In this document: piece after piece, positions 1 to 5,034 of the stretch
Layout: every line of letters starts with the position of its first letter
Position numbering within the stretch: position 1 is the first letter of the stretch
Assembly (NCBI GenBank): GCA_910585565.1
Contig: CAJUFC010000078.1
Span: 1 to 5,034, forward strand
Source of the DNA: an uncultured Eggerthellaceae bacterium
GTDB lineage: Bacteria > Actinomycetota > Coriobacteriia > Coriobacteriales > Eggerthellaceae
Direction of reading: 5' to 3'
Length of the DNA: 5,034 bases
The notes under the pieces: model-generated
Told to the model about the DNA's origin: nothing
Databases searched by the model: none
What the model saw: the letters and a program-made list of their open reading frames with translations, nothing else
Made by a program: the position numbers and the translations under genes

Positions 1-174
1 GTCGGGGCGCACCTCTTCGGCGAACGCCTCGAGCCGTTCGGGCTCGCAGACGGAAAGCTCGGCATCGGTGCCGATGGCCCGGTATCCCCCGATCTCAAGC
101 CCGCGCATCATGACGCTGCCGACGAAGCCCTCGCTGCCGGTGACCCATACGGTCTTGCCATTGGCGTTAGACAT
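1..174 (-). CDS. RmlD-like sugar-nucleotide reductase / NAD-dependent epimerase, N-terminal part (3' end outside window)
   Basis: Fifty-eight codons are visible from an ATG at 174, open to the window edge. The protein begins MSNANGKTVWVTGSEGFVGS. A first beta strand (VWVTG) leads into the Rossmann dinucleotide motif GxxGxxG (G-S-E-G-F-V-G, residues 13-19), as in extended short-chain dehydrogenases. The following pattern TDAELSVCEPERLEAFAEEVRPD (residues 36-58) matches the RmlD family, where an aspartate-ended second strand is followed by a 'D/E-L-x-V-x-x-P-x-x-(V/L)' stretch and 'xxPD'. RmlD enzymes reduce dTDP-4-keto-rhamnose; many relatives act on other nucleotide sugars or have unknown substrates. 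The start overlaps the permease stop by 8 bases (ATGTCTAA), and GGCGGA lies 5 bases upstream inside the permease gene, so translational coupling is likely. With only the cofactor half in view, the substrate and the catalytic YxxxK motif cannot be checked. Confidence 0.8.
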   Translation of the reverse strand, partial: MSNANGKTVWVTGSEGFVGSVMMRGLEIGGYRAIGTDAELSVCEPERLEAFAEEVRPD

Positions 175-2440
175 GCTTTTCCGCCCTTTCCTTCTCGGCC
201 TCGAATGCCTCGGCCTCTTCGATCATGTCCATCTGCTCTTGCGGGTCGGTCGGGAAGTCGAGCCCTGTCTCCTGGTCAATCTCTTCCCCGGTCGGCAGGC
301 CCGGGTCGAACTCGACGCCCGAGGAGGCAACCACCGCATCCAGCTCGGGACGCGCAGCCACCTCAGCCCCCTTCTTCTTGTAGATGAGATACTGCGCCGT
401 GCACAGCCCGAACACGACGACGAGGCCGATGACGTCAGACAGCGTGCCCGGCACCATCATGCCGAGGCCGCCCGCCACGAGCAAGAGCCGAAACGCCCAG
501 TTCACCCTGCGCTTGAACAAAAAGCCGTTCAGCGCGAGCGCGATGCCGAACAGTCCCAACAGCGCCGAGAAGGTGTTCAGCGCCACCGTAAGCGGGCTGA
601 CGTCGCCCACCAAGAGCAGCGACGGGTTGAACGCGAAGATGTATGGCACGATGAACGCCGCGATGGCCAGCTTGGACGCGTTAATCGCCGTCGTCATCGG
701 CTTGGCCTTGGCAATGGCTGACGCCGCGTAGGCCGCCAGCGCCACCGGTGGCGTGATGTCGGCCACGATGCCGAAGTAGAAGACGAAGAACTGCGCCGGC
801 ACCTGGCCGATGCCCAGCTGCATGAGGATGGGCGCGCAGGTCGACGCCATGATGCAGTAGTTCGCCGTCGTCGGTACGCCCATGCCAAGCACGATGCAGC
901 ACACCATCGTGAAGAGGAGGCCAATGATGATGAAGTCACCCGAGGCCGTCACGATGACGTTGATGATGGTGGATGCCAGCCCCGTCACCGTGATAGATCC
1001 GGCGATGAGGCCTGCCATGGCGCAAGCGACCGCCACCGAGATGGAGTTCTTGGCACCCGCCGCAAACGCATCGATAGCCGTGAACAGCGCCACGCGGCAC
1101 GTCTGCGCGAAGATGACGCCGAACGTCTCGCCCTCGGCGCGCTCGCTCCAGTTGGTGACGAGGAAGTTGATGAAGCCAATCAGGAACGCGCCAAAGATAG
1201 AGATGGCAGCGGACACGGCCATCGTGCGCGCGCCGGATGCCACGAGCCACACGAGCAGCACGAGCGGCAGCACGAGATAGCAGTTCTTGGCCAGATACCC
1301 GAACGTGGGCAGCTCCTCTTTGGACATGCCGCGCAGGTTGAGCTTCTTGGCCTCGAGGTGCACCGCGATGAAGATGCCAGCAAAGTACAGAAGCGCCGGA
1401 ATGATGGCCTTGGTGGCCACTTCGATGTAGGGAATGCCCATGTACTCGGCCATGAGGAATGCCGCCGCACCCATGATGGGCGGCATGATCTGGCCGCCTG
1501 TCGAGGACGCCGCTTCCACCGCGCCCGCGAATGCCGGTTTATACCCCGTCTTCTTCATCATCGGGATGGTGACCGAGCCAGTCGTGACGGTGTTGCCGAC
1601 CGACGAGCCCGACACCATGCCGCAGAGGGCCGACGCGATGACGGCCACCTTGGCAGCACCGCCGCTTGACCACCCCGCAACGCGATTCGCCAGCGAGATG
1701 AAGAAGTTGGAGATGCCGGTGCGCTCCAAAAACGCGCCGAAGATGATGAACAAGACGATGTAGGTGTAGCACACGTTCGTAGGCGTGCCGATGACGCCGC
1801 TTGTCGTATAGAAGAGCTTCTGCACGACCTTGCGCAGCGAGTTGTAGAAGTCGGGGTTGGACCCCGACGTCATCTGCCAGTAGAAGGCGTACACGACGAG
1901 CGCGCCAGCCACGACGATGATGGGAATGCCGACGCACCTCCGGCACAGCTCGATCAAGACGGCGATGCCGATGATGCCCAGCGCGACATGGACGGGCTCG
2001 ATGCGCGCGCCCATGAGCAGGATGTCGGTGCAGTTGAGGGCGTAGTACATGAACGAGGCGAATCCCGCCAGCATGAGCACGATGTCATACCACGGGATAT
2101 GGTTCACGCGATGGTTGGTCTTGCGCGCCGGATACATCATGAAGCCGATGACGATGACGAACGCGAGGAAGCGCGCGAGGCGCGCCTCGGCCTGCTCGGT
2201 CGACAGCAGCGTCATACACAGGCAGTAGACGCTGAACAGCACCATGAAGGCCGTGACGACGACCTTCGGGACGCCTTCCCAGATGCGCGTGTTCGACTCC
2301 TTGTCGTACTTGCGCATGACCTCGTCGGCGTCGATGCTCGGCGGCACGGCGTCAGAGTAGTCCCCCAGCGCCTGGTCGCTCGCCAGCACCTCTTCGGGAG
2401 TGGCCTCCCGCTTCTGTTTCCCCTTGAAAAGCTTCCCCAT
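167..2440 (-). CDS. TRAP transporter permease, fused small and large subunits (4TM/12TM, TAXI type)
   Basis: This integral membrane importer of 757 residues combines the TRAP small (DctQ-like) and large (DctM-like) subunits. It works with the TAXI binding protein encoded just upstream, using an ion gradient rather than ATP. Residues 1-55 are hydrophilic and cytoplasmic. Hydrophobic segments at about 59-79, 91-104, 118-136 and 150-187 form the small-subunit part. The DctM-like core starts near 222 and carries family motifs: SGSSVGNTVTTG (277-288), SSTGGQIMPPIMG (312-324), GMGVPTTANY (519-528) and ADITPPVALAAYAAS (560-574). Three further segments (about 624-642, 649-665, 669-687) include the 'VPGTLSDVIGL' signature usual at the end of fused TAXI permeases. 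An acidic tail of about 70 residues follows. The start at 2440 is preferred because GGGGGA sits 5 bases upstream; an ATG two codons earlier (2446) is possible but has no spaced ribosome site. Substrate is unknown. Confidence 0.95.
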   Translation of the reverse strand: MGKLFKGKQKREATPEEVLASDQALGDYSDAVPPSIDADEVMRKYDKESNTRIWEGVPKVVVTAFMVLFSVYCLCMTLLSTEQAEARLARFLAFVIVIGFMMYPARKTNHRVNHIPWYDIVLMLAGFASFMYYALNCTDILLMGARIEPVHVALGIIGIAVLIELCRRCVGIPIIVVAGALVVYAFYWQMTSGSNPDFYNSLRKVVQKLFYTTSGVIGTPTNVCYTYIVLFIIFGAFLERTGISNFFISLANRVAGWSSGGAAKVAVIASALCGMVSGSSVGNTVTTGSVTIPMMKKTGYKPAFAGAVEAASSTGGQIMPPIMGAAAFLMAEYMGIPYIEVATKAIIPALLYFAGIFIAVHLEAKKLNLRGMSKEELPTFGYLAKNCYLVLPLVLLVWLVASGARTMAVSAAISIFGAFLIGFINFLVTNWSERAEGETFGVIFAQTCRVALFTAIDAFAAGAKNSISVAVACAMAGLIAGSITVTGLASTIINVIVTASGDFIIIGLLFTMVCCIVLGMGVPTTANYCIMASTCAPILMQLGIGQVPAQFFVFYFGIVADITPPVALAAYAASAIAKAKPMTTAINASKLAIAAFIVPYIFAFNPSLLLVGDVSPLTVALNTFSALLGLFGIALALNGFLFKRRVNWAFRLLLVAGGLGMMVPGTLSDVIGLVVVFGLCTAQYLIYKKKGAEVAARPELDAVVASSGVEFDPGLPTGEEIDQETGLDFPTDPQEQMDMIEEAEAFEAEKERAEKHV

Positions 2441-2445
2441 GCTCA

Positions 2446-2451
2446 TCCCCC
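2446..2451 (-). promoter_or_regulatory. Ribosome binding site of the TRAP permease
   Basis: The minus strand reads GGGGGA, then TGAGC, then ATG at 2440. The purine run overlaps the alternative ATG at 2446, so only the ATG at 2440 has normal spacing (5 bases). This decides the start in favour of the shorter protein. The site is a modest match to AGGAGG. Confidence 0.55.
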
Positions 2452-2496
2452 ATAGTTCGGGTCACGTTGCCCACTGTCCCCCTGATGACAATGTGC

Positions 2497-2531
2497 GGAG
2501 GGCTGCAGCCTTCGTGCGGCCACAGCCCTCC
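2497..2531 (-). promoter_or_regulatory. Intercistronic hairpin between binding protein and permease genes (candidate attenuator or RNA stabiliser)
   Basis: The arms GGAGGGCTG and CAGCCCTCC pair perfectly over 9 bp. Read as minus-strand RNA, the stem continues inward with UGGCC pairing to GGCUG, including two G-U wobbles. That gives about 14 pairs closed by a 7-base loop (GCACGAA). On the plus strand those two wobbles become C-A mismatches, so the fold favours the operon's own transcript. No T-rich run follows on either strand, so it is not a classical intrinsic terminator. Hairpins in this position, after a binding-protein gene and before its permease, often protect the upstream mRNA from 3' decay or cause partial termination, giving excess binding protein. 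That role is inference here. The rest of the 163-base gap shows no gene. Confidence 0.55.
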
Positions 2532-2603
2532 CGGCTGAAACGCCTCTATTCGATTGGATGTGCGCGATGATACCTCAGGCGCAGCATCCAGACGGCATCG
2601 TCG

Positions 2604-3632
2604 CTACTTCGTCTCGACGGTGATGCCCTGCTCGTCGTAGTACTTGGCGGCACCCGGGTGATACGGCACGGCCGTGATGGCAGCAGCGTCCTCGAGCACG
2701 AGCTCGTCGTACTTGGCATGCGCGTCAGCGTTGTCCTGCTGGCCGTCGAAGAGGGACTTCGTCAGGCTGTAGACAGCCTCCTCCGGCACGTTGTCGTTCA
2801 CGATGATAACGGCACCGACAGACACGGTGGTCACCGGGCCCTCAAGGCCATAGGTGTCAGCCGGGATGACGGCCTTGGAGTAGTACGGCGACAGCTCGAG
2901 CAGCTTGTCGACGTGCGCGTCGTCCATGGAGACCAGGTATGCGGCCTTGGTGGTGGACAGGTCGGTGATGGCCGTCGTGGGAGCGCCCGCGACGATGAAG
3001 GCGGCGTCGATCTTGCCGTCCTTGAGCGAGTCGGCCGAGTCACCGAAGCTCTGGTACACCGGGTTGATGCTGTCGAGGCCCATGTCGTAGACGCCCAGCA
3101 CGTCAAGCGCGTTGAAGTAGACGCCCGAGCCGGCAGCGCCGACCGACACCGTCTTGCCGTTGAGGTCAGAGACGGTCTTGATGTTCGGGTCGCAGGTCAC
3201 GATCTGCACCTGCTCCTGGTACAGGTCGGCGACGACCGAGAAGTCCTTGTACGCAGCATCCTCGAAGAGGTTGGTGCCGTCGTAGGCATAGGCCAAAACG
3301 TCGGACTGGCAGAACGCGAGGTCTGCGTCGTCGTCCTCGAGCGCCTGGACGTTCGCCTGGCTGCCGTTGCCCGCAAGGGCCGTGACCGCGATGCCGTAGT
3401 CGCCATTGGTAGCGTACTGGCCCAGCACGTTGCCATAGGCGTAATAGGTGCCCGACTCGCCACCCGTCACGAAGCGCAGGTTCTCAGCATCAGCGCTCGG
3501 CGTGGTCGTGGAAGAGCTAGCGGTGCTGGAGGCCGCAGAGCTGCTGCCCTGAGGGGAGCTGCACCCCATGAGGCCCAGTGCGAGCACGCCCGTGAGCGCA
3601 ACCGCAAAAGCCACCTTGATCTGCTTTTTCAT
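2604..3632 (-). CDS. TAXI-family TRAP transporter solute-binding lipoprotein
   Basis: This is the extracytoplasmic ligand-binding component of the TRAP system, 342 residues. It opens with a lipoprotein signal peptide: MKKQIK, a hydrophobic core, then lipobox L-M-G-C with the lipidated cysteine at 24. A Ser/Thr-rich tether covers about 25-48. The TAXI (NMT1/THI5-like) fold follows: GGESGTYYAYGN (57-68), the GSQANVQAL region (90-98), DLAFCQSDVLAYAYDG (104-119), DLNGKTVSVGAAGSGV (156-171), a DSLKDGKIDAAFIVAG stretch (201-216) and the C-terminal PYHPGAAKYYDEQGI (323-337). Family members that have been studied bind dicarboxylates or glutamate-like acids, but this ligand cannot be read from sequence. 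The start at 3632 is fixed by a strong ribosome site and by the signal peptide; an upstream ATG at 3665 would add 11 residues unlike a signal peptide. It is the first gene of the minus-strand cluster, 163 bases before the permease. Confidence 0.95.
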   Translation of the reverse strand: MKKQIKVAFAVALTGVLALGLMGCSSPQGSSSAASSTASSSTTTPSADAENLRFVTGGESGTYYAYGNVLGQYATNGDYGIAVTALAGNGSQANVQALEDDDADLAFCQSDVLAYAYDGTNLFEDAAYKDFSVVADLYQEQVQIVTCDPNIKTVSDLNGKTVSVGAAGSGVYFNALDVLGVYDMGLDSINPVYQSFGDSADSLKDGKIDAAFIVAGAPTTAITDLSTTKAAYLVSMDDAHVDKLLELSPYYSKAVIPADTYGLEGPVTTVSVGAVIIVNDNVPEEAVYSLTKSLFDGQQDNADAHAKYDELVLEDAAAITAVPYHPGAAKYYDEQGITVETK

Positions 3633-3640
3633 GTTGGATT

Positions 3641-3647
3641 CCCTCCT
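3641..3647 (-). promoter_or_regulatory. Strong ribosome binding site of the TAXI binding protein
   Basis: The minus strand reads AGGAGGG followed by 8 bases and ATG at 3632. It is a near-perfect Shine-Dalgarno sequence and decides the start over the in-frame ATG at 3665. It is clearly better than the permease site (GGGGGA), which fits higher translation of the binding protein. Confidence 0.85.
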
Positions 3648-3708
3648 GATTGTACGGAAAAGCAAACATATCTCGGACCAGAATCCTCATGTAGATATAG
3701 GACTCCAA

Positions 3709-3818
3709 TCTCAAGCATTCGAATATTCTAAGGGAAATTCTTCCCATTTTTGAGAATCCGGGCGCACAAAACCGTAGATGGACGCTTCTGCTTGCTGTAT
3801 ATTGGTTCCACTTGAGAA
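3709..3818. repeat. Three short TTGAGA-type repeats in the divergent region
   Basis: TTGAGAA occurs at 3750-3756 and again at 3812-3818 in the same orientation. The inverted form TCTCAA is at 3709-3714. The first two sites listed on the left are 41 bases apart and the two direct copies are 62 bases apart, near whole numbers of helical turns. They could be binding half-sites, or one could be a -35 element, but six to seven bases is short enough to arise by chance. Confidence 0.25.
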
Positions 3819-3852
3819 CAATCCGCAACGGCATCGGCGGTGACATCCCGAC

Positions 3853-4809
3853 ATGATCTCTTTCTTCAAATCAGTGGACGGCAAGGTCGAAAAGATCGAC
3901 GACGTGGTGCCGGGCTGCTGGATCGATGTCCTCGAACCCACCCCCGAAGACCGCGCCTGGCTGCTCGACCAGCTCGAGATCGTGCCGGAGTTCGTCAAGA
4001 GCGCCTTCGACGACGAGGAGACGGCCCATGTTGACGCCGACGACGACACCGGGCAGGTGCTCGTGATCGTCGACTGCCCGTTCGTCGAAGACGAGGCCGA
4101 GGCTGACGACAAGACCATCACGCAGTACGACACGCACCCGCTCACGTTCGTGTTCCTGCCCGCGAAGGAATGCTTCGTCACGTTCAGCCTGCGCCGCAAC
4201 GAGACGGTCGCCAACTTCGCCCACGGCATCTACCGAGACGTGCACACCGGGCGCTCGACCCAGTTCCTCTTGAACATGCTCTTGCGCATCACGCAGCGCT
4301 ACCTCGTGTGCCTGCGCTCCATCAACCGCCAGATTCGCGAGTACGAGCGCACGCTGCGCAAGACGATGAAGAACTCCGAGCTGATGAAGATGCTCGGCCT
4401 GGAAAAGTCGCTCGTCTATTTCTCTACGTCGCTGCAAGGCCTCGAAGCCACCGCGGCGCGCATCGGATATGGGCGCATGCTCGACTTCTACGAGTCGGAC
4501 AAAGACCTCCTCGACGACGTCAAGATCGAGATCGCGCAGGCATCCGAGATGTGCGGCATCTATACCCACATCCTCGAAGGCATCATGGACACGTTCTCCA
4601 ACGTCATCAGCAACAACCTCAACTACACGATGCGCACGCTGACCATCATCACCCTCGTCATGGCCGTGCCCACCATCATCTTTAGCTTCTACGGGATGAA
4701 CGTGGAGGGCCTGCCGCTCACGAGCTGGTGGTGGTTCCCGCTCATCCTCACCGCCGCCATGTGCGCCATCGCCATCGCGGCACTCCGCAACGGCCGCTTC
4801 TTGAAGTAG
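3853..4809 (+). CDS. corA: CorA-family magnesium/divalent cation channel
   Basis: This 318-residue protein has the length and architecture of CorA. An acidic alpha/beta cytoplasmic domain (about 1-130, with clusters such as DDEE at 53-56 and DADDDTG at 61-67) is followed by long helices (about 135-258) forming the funnel and stalk. TM1 is at about 261-280 and ends in the family signature Y-G-M-N (280-283). TM2 is at about 293-311, and the protein ends with a short basic tail (LRNGRFLK). CorA pentamers let Mg2+, and sometimes Co2+ or Ni2+, into the cell and are gated by cytoplasmic Mg2+. ZntB-type zinc transporters share the GMN motif, so metal specificity is not certain. The start is firm: an in-frame TGA lies at 3841-3843, and GGCGGTGA, close to the extended Shine-Dalgarno GGAGGTGA, ends 9 bases before the ATG. 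The loop after GMN (VEGLPLTS) lacks the MPEL-like sequence of classical CorA. It is transcribed alone, divergent from the TRAP genes. Confidence 0.93.
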   Translation: MISFFKSVDGKVEKIDDVVPGCWIDVLEPTPEDRAWLLDQLEIVPEFVKSAFDDEETAHVDADDDTGQVLVIVDCPFVEDEAEADDKTITQYDTHPLTFVFLPAKECFVTFSLRRNETVANFAHGIYRDVHTGRSTQFLLNMLLRITQRYLVCLRSINRQIREYERTLRKTMKNSELMKMLGLEKSLVYFSTSLQGLEATAARIGYGRMLDFYESDKDLLDDVKIEIAQASEMCGIYTHILEGIMDTFSNVISNNLNYTMRTLTIITLVMAVPTIIFSFYGMNVEGLPLTSWWWFPLILTAAMCAIAIAALRNGRFLK

Positions 4810-4832
4810 CGCAAGCGCCGCGCCGAGAAAAC

Positions 4833-4860
4833 GAAGGTCGGAGCTGTCACTCCGACCTTC
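4833..4860 (+). terminator. Hairpin after corA, probable terminator
   Basis: GAAGGTCGGAG and CTCCGACCTTC form a perfect 11-bp stem around the 6-base loop CTGTCA, beginning 23 bases after the corA stop. On the plus strand only a weak pyrimidine tail follows (CATAACTC). On the minus strand the stem is followed by GTTTTCTC, so it may work better, or also, against transcription from the right. Outer arms AGCGCCGC (4814-4821) and GCGGCGCT (4871-4878) could add an 8-bp stem around the hairpin. Confidence 0.7.
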
Positions 4861-4956
4861 CATAACTCAAGCGGCGCTGCCTGCATACCCCCACAGGCTG
4901 CCGTTGGCTCCTAGCATAGCACTTGCGACGTCCGTCTACGACCCCACAAACGACAA

Positions 4957-4984
4957 GGCGCGGACAGCAAGAGCCATCCGCGCC
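4957..4984 (-). terminator. Second hairpin, probable terminator of a minus-strand gene entering from the right
   Basis: GGCGCGGA and TCCGCGCC make a perfect 8-bp stem. In minus-strand RNA it extends inward by four pairs (UGGC with GCUG, two of them G-U) to a UCUU tetraloop, 12 pairs in all. In plus-strand RNA the two wobble pairs become mismatches. On the minus strand the stem is followed by TTGTCGTTTG, a moderately T-rich tail. It sits 9 to 13 bases after possible minus-strand stop codons (TGA at 5000-4998, TAG at 4996-4994), which is normal terminator spacing. Together with the preceding hairpin it suggests convergent genes. Confidence 0.5.
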
Positions 4985-4993
4985 ACGCACATC

Positions 4994-5034
4994 CTATTCA
5001 AATGGAGTTTGGCACCAGCCTGGGGCCAGGCGCA
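4994..5034 (-). other. Possible 3' end of a minus-strand gene, reading frame undecided
   Basis: Two minus-strand frames are open from the right edge to a stop placed just before the hairpin at 4957-4984. One ends ...APGPRLVPNSI at TGA (5000-4998), the other ...RLAPGWCQTPFE at TAG (4996-4994). Eleven or twelve codons are too few to choose a frame or a family. A plus-strand ATG at 5002 (MEFGTSLGPGA) is also open to the edge but has no visible ribosome site. Bases 5018-5031 form a palindrome (GCCTGG, GG, CCAGGC), so this stretch may also be non-coding. Confidence 0.22.

Larger units (their letters stand above)
3633..3852. promoter_or_regulatory. Divergent intergenic region between the TRAP cluster and corA
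   Basis: These 220 bases separate two divergently read genes and are visibly richer in A and T than the flanking coding DNA, so both promoters should lie here. I cannot assign either with confidence. A plus-strand candidate for corA is TTGAGA (3750-3755) with GTAGAT (3774-3779) at 18 bases, or the AT-rich TATATT at 3798-3803 with no good -35. On the minus strand, TAGAAT near 3725-3730 is a possible -10 without a convincing -35. Short palindromes are present: ATTCGAAT (3717-3724), GAATATTC (3721-3728), and GGGAA/TTCCC arms around a 4-base loop (3732-3745). No known riboswitch, including a magnesium-sensing one, is recognisable. Confidence 0.45.

Noticed and set aside
68..731. Plus-strand open frames over the permease 3' end
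   Set aside because: They are Arg/His/Pro-rich shadows of the permease with no ribosome site, and they overlap a confident gene and the reductase start.
2176..2189. A 14-bp perfect palindrome CGAGGCGCGCCTCG inside the permease gene
   Set aside because: It is explained by GC-rich codons for Glu-Ala-Arg-Leu-Ala-Arg in a coding region. A single copy in high-GC DNA is likely chance.
2594..2627. Imperfect inverted repeat (GGCATC-GTCG / CGAC-GGT-GATGCC) over the stop codon of the binding protein
   Set aside because: A 3-base bulge and an 11-base loop make it weak, it is mostly coding, and the better hairpin lies at 2497-2531.
3633..3665. An upstream in-frame ATG at 3665 as start of the binding protein
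   Set aside because: It would put MLFRTIRRESN before a textbook lipoprotein signal peptide, while the ATG at 3632 has AGGAGGG at 8 bases.
2658..3731. A 357-codon plus-strand open frame opposite the TAXI binding protein
   Set aside because: It is antisense to a clearly recognisable gene with signal peptide, lipobox and TAXI motifs. Its translation is rich in Arg, Val, His and Asp with no domain, typical of a high-GC shadow frame.
3871..4863. A 330-codon minus-strand open frame opposite corA
   Set aside because: CorA on the other strand carries the GMN signature and membrane helices. The antisense product is low-complexity charged sequence, and it runs through the terminator hairpin.
4689..4886. 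A 65-codon minus-strand frame with a GGGGG run just before its ATG
   Set aside because: Most of it is antisense to the corA 3' end, it passes through the terminator hairpin, and the product resembles no family.
4991..5018. A TTCAAAT stretch followed by GGCACCA, resembling a tRNA T-loop and 3' end
   Set aside because: The flanking bases do not form a T-stem (TCCTA against GGAGT fails), and no anticodon or D arm is found upstream.

Overview
The window is high in GC and gene-dense. It looks like chromosomal sequence from a high-GC Gram-positive bacterium. The binding protein is a lipoprotein with a Ser/Thr-rich tether, as expected for a cell with a single membrane. The style of a TAXI-type TRAP system beside a short RmlD-like reductase suggests a coriobacterium, perhaps Eggerthellaceae. 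That placement is inference only; no rRNA or marker gene is present.

Layout. From about 3632 leftwards the minus strand carries a three-gene cluster: a TAXI-family solute-binding lipoprotein (3632-2604), a fused 4TM/12TM TRAP permease (2440-167), and the start of an RmlD-like NAD(P)-dependent sugar-nucleotide reductase/epimerase (174-1, cut by the window edge). The last two overlap by 8 bases. The first two are separated by a 163-base gap holding a strong hairpin that pairs best in the minus-strand RNA. To the right, across a 220-base AT-richer divergent region (3633-3852), a CorA-family divalent-cation channel reads on the plus strand (3853-4809). After it come two hairpins: an 11-bp stem at 4833-4860, probably the corA terminator, and a second stem at 4957-4984. 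The second pairs better as minus-strand RNA and probably ends a minus-strand gene lying mostly beyond the right edge.

How the genes work together. The lipoprotein captures a ligand outside the membrane and delivers it to the fused permease, which imports it using an ion gradient. TRAP TAXI systems take up organic anions, but the sequence does not reveal this substrate. The hairpin between the two genes could allow more binding protein than permease to be made. The RmlD-like enzyme is probably co-translated with the permease, though its link to transport is unclear. CorA is a separate, divergently transcribed unit. I see no CRISPR array, insertion sequence, phage gene, tRNA or rRNA, and no convincing new multi-gene system. 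The points most worth a second look are the strand-biased intercistronic hairpin and the coupling of the reductase gene to the transporter.
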